Below, one piece after another: positions 52,954-61,708 of a stretch of DNA of 64,000 nucleotides; positions within the stretch are counted from its first letter, which is position 1; each line of letters opens with the position of its first letter. The notes under the pieces were generated by a model. It did not search any database, was not told where the DNA came from, and worked only from the letters and a program-made list of their open reading frames with translations. A program made the position numbers and the translations under genes. The stretch covers positions 1,984,001 through 2,048,000 of the forward strand of contig NZ_CP094459.1 of NCBI RefSeq assembly GCF_022809715.1, read 5' to 3'. Source of the DNA: Burkholderia pyrrocinia (GTDB lineage Bacteria; Pseudomonadota; Gammaproteobacteria; Burkholderiales; Burkholderiaceae).

Positions 52954-54134
52954 GCAGCCTCCCGCGCGGCGCCCGATGCGGCATCTCGATCGATATCGAG
53001 CGCATCCAGCATGGTCCGGAACTTGGCGGCGGTTTCCGCGCGTTCGCCATCGGGCGTCGATTCGGCGACCACACCCGCGCCCGCATAGAGCCGCAGCGTA
53101 CGGTCGAACGCTTCGGCGCAGCGAATCGTGACGACCCACTCGCCGTCGCCGTGCACGTCGACCCAGCCGAGCATCCCCGCATAGAAGCCGCGATCGAACG
53201 GCTCGGCATCGCGAATGCAGTCGCGCGCCGCCGTGCGCGGCGCGCCGCAGACGGCGGGCGTCGGATGCAGCGCGAGTGCGAGTGTCAGCACATCCGCGTC
53301 GGTTTCGCCGCACACCTCGGTCGACAGATGCCACATCGTTTCCGTATGGACGAGCGACGGGCGCGCCGGCACGTCGAGCCGCCGGCACAGCGGCGCGAGG
53401 CTGTCGCGCACGGCTTCGACGACGACCCGGTGTTCGTCGAGATCCTTCGCTGACGCCAGCAGCGCCTGCGCGCGACGCCGGTCCTCGACCGGATCGCGGC
53501 TGCGCGGCGCGGAGCCTGCCAGCGGATTCGCGCGCACGATGCCGCCGAAGCGGTTCACGAGCAGTTCCGGGCTCGCGCCCAGCAGCGTGCGGCCCCCGCC
53601 GAGATCCACGGAGAACGTATAGCCGTGCGGATTGCACGACGCGAGTCGCGTAACGAGCGCCGCAACGTCGACCGGCGCGTCGCCGGTCGCCTCCAGCGTG
53701 CGCGCCAGCACGACCTTGTCGAGCTCGCCCGCGCGAATCCTGGCGACCGCCTGCGCGACCGCGTCCGCATAGGCATCCGCCGACGGCACCTCGCGCGTCG
53801 CGTAGCGCGTGCCGGCCGGGCGGGCTGCCCGCAGCGCGCCGAGCGGCCGCGCGCACAGCATCGTGCGCGCGACCCGCAGCGCGGCCGGTGCGTCGACGTC
53901 GAACGGCACAGCGCCGACTACCGCCGCACCCATGCAGCCGTCGGCCCGCTCGCGGCGCAACGCGTCGTTCACGCGCGCCGCGAGCGGCGCGTCCGCATGC
54001 GGGATCGCCGCCGCAACATCGCAGGCCAGCAGCGTATGCGCCGGCGTTGCGAGAAACAGCGGGGCATCCGCGCGATACACATCCCATACGTTATGGGGTA
54101 CTAATAGTTCGTCAGGCCGGGAAATCGCATTCAT
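52950..54134 (-). CDS. entC: Isochorismate synthase (EntC/DhbC-like)
   Basis: A 394-residue protein from ATG 54134 with a GGAGG ribosome site 8 bases upstream. The chorismate-binding core (PF00425) is visible: [35 protein letters not shown] and [10 protein letters not shown]. It opens the DHB branch by isomerising chorismate. The gene lies 49 bases after the receptor stop and starts the biosynthetic run of overlapping genes. Confidence 0.93.
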   Translation of the reverse strand: MNAISRPDELLVPHNVWDVYRADAPLFLATPAHTLLACDVAAAIPHADAPLAARVNDALRRERADGCMGAAVVGAVPFDVDAPAALRVARTMLCARPLGALRAARPAGTRYATREVPSADAYADAVAQAVARIRAGELDKVVLARTLEATGDAPVDVAALVTRLASCNPHGYTFSVDLGGGRTLLGASPELLVNRFGGIVRANPLAGSAPRSRDPVEDRRRAQALLASAKDLDEHRVVVEAVRDSLAPLCRRLDVPARPSLVHTETMWHLSTEVCGETDADVLTLALALHPTPAVCGAPRTAARDCIRDAEPFDRGFYAGMLGWVDVHGDGEWVVTIRCAEAFDRTLRLYAGAGVVAESTPDGERAETAAKFRTMLDALDIDRDAASGAAREAA

Positions 54135-54183
54135 GACATTGCCTCCAGATTGAACGAGCCGGCGCGGCGCGCCGGCCATGCCG

Positions 54184-56391
54184 TCACATTTCGGCGGTCA
54201 GACTGACCGCGATGCGGCGCCCCTGGTCGACGAGCCAGTTGCCGCTCAGCCCGGTCGTGCGCGTGCGATCGTCGATCGGCACCATCTTGTTGGTCAGGTT
54301 CAGCACTGCGAAATTGACGGAGAAACGCTTGTCGATCCGGTAGCGCCCGCCGAGATCGAAGGTCGTCGTCGACGGCCGCTCGCGCACGCCCTGCGCGCCG
54401 TTGCGGAACGCGGCCCAGTATTCGCTGCCGATATAGTTCGCCGTCGCGTAGAGATCGAGCTTGGCCGTCGGCGTCCAGTCGACCTGCACGTTGAATTTGT
54501 GCTTCGGCGTCTTGTCGAGCGGATAGCCGTCGAGCGAACTGCCGTTGAACGCCTTCTCGCCGCTGCCTTCGCGGCGCGATTCGGTCAGCGTGTATGCGCC
54601 CGACACCTTCAGCGTGCGCGACAGGCGCGTGCCCGCGCCGATCTCGAGCCCGTACAGCTTGACCCGGTCGATGTTGTCGTACACGTAGATGTTGCGGCCC
54701 GGCGAGCGCGGATCGGGCTTGCCCGTGTCGTAGCTCGCCACCTTGTTCTTGAACAGGTTGTTGAACAGCGTCAGGCCCGCGTACGTGTCGCCCAGGTCGT
54801 AGCGCACGCCGAGCTCCTCGGTCAGGCTCGTCTCCGGCTTGAGATCCGGATTGCCGCACAGCGTACCGGGCGTCGCGCCCGCCGCGCCGCCCGACGTCAT
54901 GCAGTAGCCGGCCGTGCTCTGGCGCAGCGACGGCGGCCGGAAACCGGTCGATACGCCGCCGCGCACCGTCCACGCCCGGCTGAGCTGGTACACGCCGTAG
55001 ATGCGCGGGCTCACGTGGCTGCCGTAGCGGTCGTCGTGATCGAGCCGCACGCCGGTCGTCAGCGTGAAGCGGTCGTTGAAGAAGTAGTCGTTCTCGCCGA
55101 ACAGCGCCCACGCGTTGCGTGTGACGCGATCCGCATTGGCCCCATGCCCTTTCGGCACCGCGTCCTGCACGCTGACGCCCGACAGCCGCGACCAGATGTG
55201 CTGGCCGCCCACGGTCAGGATGTTGCGCTCGCCCCACCACGGGATCGCGGCCTTGGCTTCGAGGATCGTGTCGGTCAGTGCGGGCCTCACCGGCGAACGC
55301 CCGGCCGGCGTCCACTGGTCCTGCACGCCGCGCTCGCCGTACAGCGATACCGTCGTGTCGCCGAAGCCCCAGCGGCCGTCGTGCGTGATGCCCCAGTAAT
55401 CGCGGATATGACGCGTCTCCGTGAGCGCGGTGGCCGCCGTGCGCGGCGTAAGCGGCGCGGCGCTCTTGCCCGGCGTGCTGAGATAGGTAAGCTGCTCGCG
55501 CCCGATATTGACGCTCACGTCCTGGTTGCTCGCGGGTTTCGCGGACAGTTTCACATCGAAGCTGCCGATCCGCTGCCCGTTCGCCCCGCTCGTTCCGCTG
55601 TTCGGGTAGTAGATGTCGTCTTCGCCGCGATGCAGGAGACGCCCCGACGCCTGCAGCCCGAGCACGTCGGATTTCAGCGGACCGCCAAGCCAGAAGTCGA
55701 CGCTCTGCGTGTCGCCCTGGTTCGATTCGAGCTGCCACACGCTGCCGGCCGTGATCGTGCCGCCCCAGCGCTTCGGCACCTTGCGCGTGATCACGTTGAT
55801 CACGCCGCCCATCGCGTCGGCGCCGTACAACGACGACATCGGCCCGCGCACGACCTCGATCCGCTCGATCGCCGACAGCGGCGGCATCAGGTTCGACTGC
55901 ACGCCGGCCGTGCCGCGGTTCATCGTTTCGCGCGTGTTCTGGCGGCGGCCGTCGACGAGGATCAGCGTGTACTCGCCCGGCATCCCGCGAATCGAGATGT
56001 CCTGGTCGTTCGGCGAAGCACCGACGACGCTCACGCCCTCGACGTTGGCGACGATCTCGGCGACGGACGTGTACGGCTTCGCGTCGATGTCTTCCCGGCT
56101 GATCACCGAAATGCTCGCGGGCGCCTCGCGGATCGCCTGCTCGCGGCGGCTCGCCGTGACGACGATCTCCTTCAGCGCGGCCGGATCGGCGGCAGCCTCC
56201 GGCGGCGCGGATCCGGCCGGCTTGGCCCGGTCGTCCGGTCCGGCGGCGGCGGATCGGGCGGCGACAGACGACGCCGCGGCGGGTTCCGCCGTTGGGTCAG
56301 GCGTCTGCGCCCACGCGCACGACGCGCCCATCAGATACAGGCCGGCAACGACGACCGGCTTGAATGCAAAGCTTGCAGCTTGATTCGACAT
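54184..56391 (-). CDS. TonB-dependent ferric-siderophore receptor
   Basis: A 735-residue outer membrane protein. Signal peptide residues 1-29 (ends S-C-A-W-A-Q). The TonB box L-K-E-I-V-V-T-A-S-R-R lies near residue 72, a plug domain to about residue 210 (E-A-P-A-S-I-S-V-I-S, G-A-D-A-M-G-G-V-I-N-V-I-T) and a 22-strand-type barrel after it, closely resembling colicin I receptor/IrgA-type catecholate receptors. The last residue is Met, where most barrels end in Phe. It is the first gene of the Fur-box-controlled biosynthetic operon. Confidence 0.93.
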   Translation of the reverse strand: MSNQAASFAFKPVVVAGLYLMGASCAWAQTPDPTAEPAAASSVAARSAAAGPDDRAKPAGSAPPEAAADPAALKEIVVTASRREQAIREAPASISVISREDIDAKPYTSVAEIVANVEGVSVVGASPNDQDISIRGMPGEYTLILVDGRRQNTRETMNRGTAGVQSNLMPPLSAIERIEVVRGPMSSLYGADAMGGVINVITRKVPKRWGGTITAGSVWQLESNQGDTQSVDFWLGGPLKSDVLGLQASGRLLHRGEDDIYYPNSGTSGANGQRIGSFDVKLSAKPASNQDVSVNIGREQLTYLSTPGKSAAPLTPRTAATALTETRHIRDYWGITHDGRWGFGDTTVSLYGERGVQDQWTPAGRSPVRPALTDTILEAKAAIPWWGERNILTVGGQHIWSRLSGVSVQDAVPKGHGANADRVTRNAWALFGENDYFFNDRFTLTTGVRLDHDDRYGSHVSPRIYGVYQLSRAWTVRGGVSTGFRPPSLRQSTAGYCMTSGGAAGATPGTLCGNPDLKPETSLTEELGVRYDLGDTYAGLTLFNNLFKNKVASYDTGKPDPRSPGRNIYVYDNIDRVKLYGLEIGAGTRLSRTLKVSGAYTLTESRREGSGEKAFNGSSLDGYPLDKTPKHKFNVQVDWTPTAKLDLYATANYIGSEYWAAFRNGAQGVRERPSTTTFDLGGRYRIDKRFSVNFAVLNLTNKMVPIDDRTRTTGLSGNWLVDQGRRIAVSLTAEM

Positions 56392-56404
56392 GGTGGCGCT
56401 TTCG

Positions 56405-56447
56405 ATGTTTCATGATGTGATTGATTCTCATTCTCATTATGAAACAT
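56405..56447. promoter_or_regulatory. Perfect 9-bp inverted repeat around the receptor Fur box
   Basis: ATGTTTCAT (56405-56413) and ATGAAACAT (56439-56447) flank the Fur box in the receptor promoter region. It could be a site for the adjacent AraC/PchR-like regulator or a 5' leader hairpin; neither is proven. Confidence 0.5.
56420..56440. promoter_or_regulatory. fur box: Fur box upstream of the receptor/biosynthesis operon
   Basis: On the minus strand ATAATGAGAATGAGAATCAA, three GAGAAT-type hexamers matching the proteobacterial Fur consensus GATAATGATAATCATTATC in its NATA/GAGAAT form. It lies 29-49 bases upstream of the receptor ATG (56391). Iron repression of receptor, DHB and NRPS genes is expected. 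Confidence 0.8.
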
Positions 56448-56508
56448 GTAATCAACCGAAATCTTTGCGTAAGCATCGAAGTCGTTTGAGCGCCGTCGCC
56501 GGCCGTCG

Positions 56509-57480
56509 TCAGCGCCGGTCGCTGCGTCGCGCCAGCGTCGGCGTGACGCCGAAGCGGCGCTTGTAGGCCGTCGCGAAGTTCGCGGCGCTCGTGTAGCCGG
56601 CCAGCGCCGCAGCCTGCTTGACGCTCACCGCATCGCGCTCGAGCGCGAGCCGCGCGCGCTGCAGATGATGTTCGCGGACGAAGTCGAACACGGTCGTGCC
56701 ATAGGCCGCGCGGAACCGGCGCTGCATCGCGTTCGCGCTCATCCCGGCGTGCCGCGCGATGTCGTCGAGCGACAGTTCCTGCGCCGCGTCGCTCGCGAGG
56801 AACGCGCGCAACTCGGCCATCCGCCGATAGTCGCGCGAGCCGAGCGACGCGTCCGCCGTCTGCGCCGCACCGGTCTCGAGCGGCGTGAAGGCCTCGGCGA
56901 GCAGTTCGAGCACGCGACTCTCCAGATAGATCGCCTGCAGCATCGGCTGATAGGCGGGCGGCCGCACGATCTGTTCGGCGAGCGCCGTCGCACGCGGCGT
57001 CGGCTGCCAGAAGCGGATCGCGAGATGCGCGGACAGCATCGCGTCGAGCCGTTCCGGCAGGACGCCGCGGCTGGCCGCCTGCAGATGGCCGAGCCATTCG
57101 CCCGACATCGCGAGGCTCAGCCGCCGCGCGTAACCGCCCTTGCTGAGCCGCCTGCGGAACGTGTCCGGCTCGACCGCGTTGAGCAGGAACGACTGCATCC
57201 GCACCGCAGGCCGCGCGGCTTCGCGGTCCGTGCGGCCGGTGCGCCGCCCGTCCGTCGTCAACACCACGCGCCGATCGCCGTACGACACGTCGAGCGCACC
57301 CTCGAGCAGCAGCACGAGATGCAGGCCCGGCGAACACTGCCCCGACATCACGGCGTCGAATTCGTCGGTTGCGTCGTCCGAATGGATCCGCAACCCGGGC
57401 CGCACCTCGCGGATCCGCGCGACGTGCGCGTCGTGTCGATAGCGATCGGAATGGGAAGCGGCTGGCGTCAGCGCTGTCAT
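56509..57480 (-). CDS. AraC-family regulator, PchR-like
   Basis: A 323-residue protein. The two C-terminal HTHs (L-S-L-D-D-I-A-R-H-A-G-M-S-A-N-A-M-Q-R-R-F and V-S-V-K-Q-A-A-A-L-A-G-Y-T-S-A-A-N-F-A-T-A-Y-K-R-R-F-G) span about residues 235-318. The long N-terminal half with G-Q-C-S-P-G-L-H-L-V-L-L-L-E-G is like PchR/AlcR siderophore-sensing activators. It lies between receptor and uptake genes. Ligand, presumably the siderophore, is inferred. Confidence 0.85.
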   Translation of the reverse strand: MTALTPAASHSDRYRHDAHVARIREVRPGLRIHSDDATDEFDAVMSGQCSPGLHLVLLLEGALDVSYGDRRVVLTTDGRRTGRTDREAARPAVRMQSFLLNAVEPDTFRRRLSKGGYARRLSLAMSGEWLGHLQAASRGVLPERLDAMLSAHLAIRFWQPTPRATALAEQIVRPPAYQPMLQAIYLESRVLELLAEAFTPLETGAAQTADASLGSRDYRRMAELRAFLASDAAQELSLDDIARHAGMSANAMQRRFRAAYGTTVFDFVREHHLQRARLALERDAVSVKQAAALAGYTSAANFATAYKRRFGVTPTLARRSDRR

Positions 57481-57583
57481 GTCGTCATACCCCCGCGCAC
57501 AGGCCTCTTGCGCCCGCGCAAACTATTTTGGTGTTCGATCAAATGGCCGATGCCCCTGTCACGGCCTCGGCTCGGCTACAATC

Positions 57584-57604
57584 AAATGAGAATTGTTCTC
57601 ATTT
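57584..57604. promoter_or_regulatory. fur box: Near-ideal Fur box for the ferric-siderophore uptake operon
   Basis: Perfect 9-bp arms AAATGAGAA and TTCTCATTT separated by TTG. It lies 20-40 bases before the GTG of the binding-protein gene, in the AraC/binding-protein divergent gap. It should repress the uptake operon, and perhaps the AraC gene, in iron excess. Confidence 0.88.
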
Positions 57605-57623
57605 ATATCGTATCGGGAGTCGC

Positions 57624-58763
57624 GTGAAAAAAACAAGCGGAATGTGGGCCATGTTGGGTGTATGGCTGTGCGGCTGGCTCGTGATGCATGCCGCGCAGGC
57701 GGACACGACGACCGTCACCGACCTGGCCGGGCGGCAAGTCCGGATTCCTGCGCGCGTCGAGCGCGTGCTGCTCGGCGAGGGTCGCCTGCTGCCGGCGCTG
57801 GCGGTGGTCGACGGCGACGATCCGACGCGCCGCCTCGTCGGCATGATGGGTGATTTCGAGCAGCTCGATCCCGCGAGCTACGCGCAATGGCTCGCGCGCT
57901 TCCCGCGCCTGAAGGACGTGCCGCGCATCGGACGCTCGCAGTCCGGCAGCTTCAGCGACGAGCGCGCGCTCGCGCTGCGTCCGCAGGTCGCGATCTTCGG
58001 GCTCGGCGGCGGCCACGGCCCCGGCGAGCGCGATCGCGAAACGCTCGCGCGGCTCGAGGCGGCCGGCGTCGCGATCGTGTTCGTCGACTTCCGGCACGAC
58101 CCGCTCGCCAACACGCCGCGCAGCATCGCGCTGCTCGGCCAGGTGCTCGGCTCGCCGCAGCGCGCGACGGAATTCAACGCGTACTGGCAGCAGCAGCTCG
58201 ATCTCGTCCGCACGCGGCTCGCGACCGCGCGCCCGGCCGCGCCGAGCGTGTTCCTCGAAAGCCGCGTCGGCCTGTCGGGCGACTGCTGCGACACGATGAC
58301 CGGCATGATGGGTCACCTGCTCGACGCCGCCGGCGGCAACAACGTCGCGAAAGGCCGCGTGCCCGGCGAGCACGGCACGCTGAACCCCGAATACCTGCTG
58401 AGCCGCCAGCCCGATTTCTACATCGGCACCGCGATCGGCTCGCTCCAGACGCTGCAAAGCGCACCGCAACGCATCGCGCTCGGCGCCGGCGTGCCGCACG
58501 ACGCCGCCGTCCGTTCGCTCGACCGGTCGCTGAAGCGGCCGCAGATCGCGCCACTGCGCGCGGTCCGCGAGCGGCGCGCGTATGCGATCTGGCATCACTT
58601 CTACAATTCGCCGTTCAACGTCGTCGCCGTGCAGGCGATGGCCAAGTGGCTGCATCCGGCGTTGTTCGCCGATCTCGATCCGCGCACCACGTTCGACACG
58701 ATGGTGCGACGCTTCCAGCCCGTTCCGCTGCAAGGCGAATACTGGGCGCAGGAAGGGTCCTGA
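57624..58763 (+). CDS. Ferric-siderophore periplasmic binding protein (FecB/FepB type)
   Basis: A 379-residue protein from GTG 57624 (VKKTSGMWAMLGVWLCGWL) with GGGAG upstream; signal peptide cut after H-A-A-Q-A. Domain text T-V-T-D-L-A-G-R-Q-V-R-I-P-A-R-V-E-R-V and a late F-Y-N-S-P-F-N-V-V-A-V-Q-A-M-A-K-W are typical of PF01497 binding proteins. It carries the iron chelate from the TonB receptor to the inner-membrane permease encoded downstream. Confidence 0.9.
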   Translation: MKKTSGMWAMLGVWLCGWLVMHAAQADTTTVTDLAGRQVRIPARVERVLLGEGRLLPALAVVDGDDPTRRLVGMMGDFEQLDPASYAQWLARFPRLKDVPRIGRSQSGSFSDERALALRPQVAIFGLGGGHGPGERDRETLARLEAAGVAIVFVDFRHDPLANTPRSIALLGQVLGSPQRATEFNAYWQQQLDLVRTRLATARPAAPSVFLESRVGLSGDCCDTMTGMMGHLLDAAGGNNVAKGRVPGEHGTLNPEYLLSRQPDFYIGTAIGSLQTLQSAPQRIALGAGVPHDAAVRSLDRSLKRPQIAPLRAVRERRAYAIWHHFYNSPFNVVAVQAMAKWLHPALFADLDPRTTFDTMVRRFQPVPLQGEYWAQEGS

Positions 58764-58764
58764 C

Positions 58765-59706
58765 ATGCGGATGCCCGCCTCCTCCATGCGCCGCTCCCTG
58801 CTCGTCGCCGGATTGGCCGGCCCGCTCGGCGGCCGGCTCGCGCCCGCGCGCGCCGCCGATGCGCCTGCGTGGCCCGGCCTCGACGCCGCACTGCCGGTCG
58901 TCGTGCCGAACAGCCGCCAGTTCGACGTGACGATCGCCGGCCGCACGCGGCGTCTGTTCGTCTCGCTACCGGCCGAGCGTTCAGGCTCGGCGCCCCATCC
59001 GGTGCTCACCGTGCTCGACGGCAATGCGCTGTTCCCGCTCGCGGCGCAGCTCGTCCGCAATCTCCGCGCGCGGCCCGACGGCGCGCGCGACGCCGAGGCC
59101 GTCGTGATCGGCATCGGCTATCCGGTCGACGGGCCCTACGACATGGCCGCACGCGCGGACGACTACACGCTTGCGCCGTTGCCGAACGGCCGCGGCGTCG
59201 TCGCGGACCGCTTTCTCGACTTCATCGAGCACGACGTGCAGCCGTGGCTCGCCCGCCAGTTGCCGGTCGATCCCGAGCGGCAGACGCTGTTCGGCCACTC
59301 GTACGGCGGCCTGCTGACGCTGTACGCGATGCTCACGCGCGCGCACCTGTTTCGGCGCTACGTGGCCGCGAGCCCGTCGATCTGGTGGGGCGAGCGCGCG
59401 CTGCTGCCCTATGCCGACCGGTTCGCCGCGCAAATCGCCCCGCTCGCACCACCGCTGAGCGTCCTCGTGACCGCAGGCAGCCTCGAGGAAGGCGCTCCAA
59501 ACCCCGACGCCGAACGGATGCGCCGCCAGCAGGCACGCAAGCAGGTCAGTTCCGCCCGCGACTTCGTCGCGCGCGTGGGTGGCCGCCCAGGGCTCGACGC
59601 CGCGTTCCGGCTGATCGACGGCGAGGATCACGGCGGCGTCGTGCTGCCGAGCCTCGTGCTTGCGTCACGCGTGGTTGTCGAGCCCGCGTCCGGAGCGGCC
59701 GCATGA
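58765..59706 (+). CDS. Alpha/beta-hydrolase, IroE/Fes-like siderophore esterase
   Basis: A 313-residue protein from ATG 58765, two bases after the previous stop. A twin-arginine-like M-R-R-S-L-L-V-A-G-L-A signal suggests periplasmic location. The nucleophile elbow G-H-S-Y-G-G lies near residue 178, and a late His (D-G-E-D-H-G-G-V) near 292 completes an esterase triad (PF00756). IroE/Fes enzymes hydrolyse ester bonds of enterobactin-type siderophores to release iron. The stop overlaps the permease start as ATGA. Confidence 0.82.
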   Translation: MRMPASSMRRSLLVAGLAGPLGGRLAPARAADAPAWPGLDAALPVVVPNSRQFDVTIAGRTRRLFVSLPAERSGSAPHPVLTVLDGNALFPLAAQLVRNLRARPDGARDAEAVVIGIGYPVDGPYDMAARADDYTLAPLPNGRGVVADRFLDFIEHDVQPWLARQLPVDPERQTLFGHSYGGLLTLYAMLTRAHLFRRYVAASPSIWWGERALLPYADRFAAQIAPLAPPLSVLVTAGSLEEGAPNPDAERMRRQQARKQVSSARDFVARVGGRPGLDAAFRLIDGEDHGGVVLPSLVLASRVVVEPASGAAA

Positions 59707-60767
59707 GCACGACGACACCCGTTTCGCCTCCGTCGCTGCGACTCCGCTACCGCGCGGTCGCCGCGCGGCGTATCGGTGCGCTGGCCGCACTCGCATGCGT
59801 GCTCGTCGCACTGCTCGTCGTCGACGTCTCGACCGGCCCGTCGTCGTTTCCGGTCGCCGACCTGGTCGGCGGCCTGTTCCGGCCCGACGGGCTGCCGCTC
59901 GAACAGCGCGTGATCCTGTGGGACGTGCGCCTGCCGTATGCGCTGATGGCCGTGCTCGTCGGTGCGTCGCTCGGGTTCGCCGGCGCCGAAATGCAGACCG
60001 TGCTGAACAACCCGCTCGCGAGCCCGTTCACGCTCGGCATGTCGGCCGCCGCGAGCGTCGGCGCGTCGCTCGTCGTGATTTCCGGCTGGCACCTCGTGCT
60101 GTGGAACGAGAACGTCGCGCTGTCGCTCGGCGCGTTCGTGTGCGCGAGCGTCGCGACGCTGCTGATCGTCTGGCTCGCGTGGCGCCACGGCGCGTCGACC
60201 GAAACCGTCGTGCTGTTCGGCATCGGCCTGATGTTCAGCTTCGAGGCCCTGCTGTGGCTGCTGCAGTTCATCGCCGACGCGAATGCGCTGCAGCAGATCG
60301 TGTTCTGGAGCATGGGCAGCCTGGCCCGCGCGACGTGGGGCAAGATCGCACTGCTGACCTGCGTGTTCGCCGCCTGCGCGCTGTGGGCAAGCGTCGACGT
60401 TGCGTCGTTGACGGCGCTGCGCGCCGGCGACGAGCAGGCGCGCAGCATGGGCATCGCGGTCGAGCGGCTGCGGCTCGTCGCGCTCGCGCGCATCAGCCTG
60501 CTGTCCGCGACGGCGCTGTCGTTCGTCGGCACGATCGGCTTCGTCGGCCTCGTCGGGCCGCACGTCGCGCGGCTGCTGGTCGGCGACGAGCATCGCTACT
60601 ACCTGCCGGGCGCGACGCTCGCCGGCGCGATCATGCTGGCCGGCGCGTCCGTGCTCAGCAAGACGCTGATCCCCGGCGTGACACTGCCGATCGGCATCAT
60701 CACCGCGCTGGTCGGCGTGCCGTTGTTCATGTTGCTCGTCAGCCGGCGCAGGAGGCTCGATGGCTGA
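59703..60767 (+). CDS. FecCD-type iron-siderophore ABC permease
   Basis: A 354-residue protein from ATG 59703, with nine to ten membrane segments. The BtuC/FecCD signatures are R-L-P-Y-A-L-M-A-V-L-V-G-A-S-L-G-F-A-G-A-E-M-Q and G-T-I-G-F-V-G-L-V-G-P-H-V-A-R-L-L. The final loop contacts the ATPase. A single permease protein forms the homodimeric channel, as BtuC does. The downstream ATPase start overlaps by eight bases. Confidence 0.92.
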   Translation: MSTTTPVSPPSLRLRYRAVAARRIGALAALACVLVALLVVDVSTGPSSFPVADLVGGLFRPDGLPLEQRVILWDVRLPYALMAVLVGASLGFAGAEMQTVLNNPLASPFTLGMSAAASVGASLVVISGWHLVLWNENVALSLGAFVCASVATLLIVWLAWRHGASTETVVLFGIGLMFSFEALLWLLQFIADANALQQIVFWSMGSLARATWGKIALLTCVFAACALWASVDVASLTALRAGDEQARSMGIAVERLRLVALARISLLSATALSFVGTIGFVGLVGPHVARLLVGDEHRYYLPGATLAGAIMLAGASVLSKTLIPGVTLPIGIITALVGVPLFMLLVSRRRRLDG

Positions 60768-61569
60768 GTCGATGCTGCATCTCGACGCGCTGTGCGTCCG
60801 CTACGGCTCCCGGGTCGTGCTCGACGGGCTGTCGCTCGCGCCGGTCGAGCCGGGCACGACGATCGGGCTGCTCGGGCCGAACGGGGTCGGCAAGTCGACG
60901 CTGCTGCGCGCGCTGGCGCGGCTCGCGTCCGCGACCGGTCGCGCGGCATTCGGCAGCCTCGACCTGCTGTGCGGGTCGCGCCGCGAACACACACGGCAGG
61001 TCGGCTATCTGCCGCAGACCTTGCCGCAACCGTCGTCGCTGCTCGTGTACGAAGCCGTGCGCAGCGCGTTGCGCGCCACCTGCGGCGGCCTGTCCGACGC
61101 GACGCGCGACCGGCGTTTGCAACAGGTGTTCACGCGGCTGCGGCTGCACCCGCTGGCGATGTCGTCGCTCGACCGGTTGTCGGGCGGCCAGCGGCAGATG
61201 GTCGGGCTCGCGCAGGTGCTCGTGCGCGACACGCCGCTGCTGCTGCTCGACGAACCGACCAGCGCGCTCGACCTGCGCTGGCAATTGCTCGCGCTGGAGG
61301 CGGTCGGCGAAGCGGCCCGCCGGCGCGGCGCGATCGTGCTGGTCGCGATGCACGACCTGAATCTCGCATCGCGCTTCTGCGACCGGCTCGTGCTGCTGAG
61401 CGCCGACGGACTCGTCGCGGACGGCGCACCGGCCGACGTGCTGACGCCGCCGAACCTGCGGCGCGCGTACCGCGTCGATGCAAGGGTCGAGCGCACGGCG
61501 TCGGGCGATTATGTCGCGCTGGCGGAGCGAGCGATTCCGGACGAGCCGGCGCTTGCTTGCGACGATTGA
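60760..61569 (+). CDS. Iron-siderophore ABC transporter ATPase
   Basis: A 269-residue protein from ATG 60760. Walker A G-P-N-G-V-G-K-S-T lies near residue 40, the signature L-S-G-G-Q-R-Q-M-V near residue 140 and Walker B L-L-L-L-D-E-P near residue 160, as in FepC/BtuD. It energises uptake through the neighbouring permease and ends the uptake operon. Confidence 0.92.
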   Translation: MAESMLHLDALCVRYGSRVVLDGLSLAPVEPGTTIGLLGPNGVGKSTLLRALARLASATGRAAFGSLDLLCGSRREHTRQVGYLPQTLPQPSSLLVYEAVRSALRATCGGLSDATRDRRLQQVFTRLRLHPLAMSSLDRLSGGQRQMVGLAQVLVRDTPLLLLDEPTSALDLRWQLLALEAVGEAARRRGAIVLVAMHDLNLASRFCDRLVLLSADGLVADGAPADVLTPPNLRRAYRVDARVERTASGDYVALAERAIPDEPALACDD

Positions 61570-61708
61570 GCGATTCAACGCTTGAGCACGGGCGGTATCG
61601 CCCGGCCGTGTTGCGCCCGCACGCTTGCGCTCGCTGACGACGCACGACCGGTCAGCCGCCGGATTGCGCTATCGTTCCGGTTCCACTCACGCGCGCGCCC
61701 TCCCCGCG

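Noticed and set aside
43889..61569. Enterobactin locus
   Set aside because: Gene set resembles ent, but the NRPS pocket lacks the serine code (DVWHLSLIDK), so the name enterobactin is not justified.
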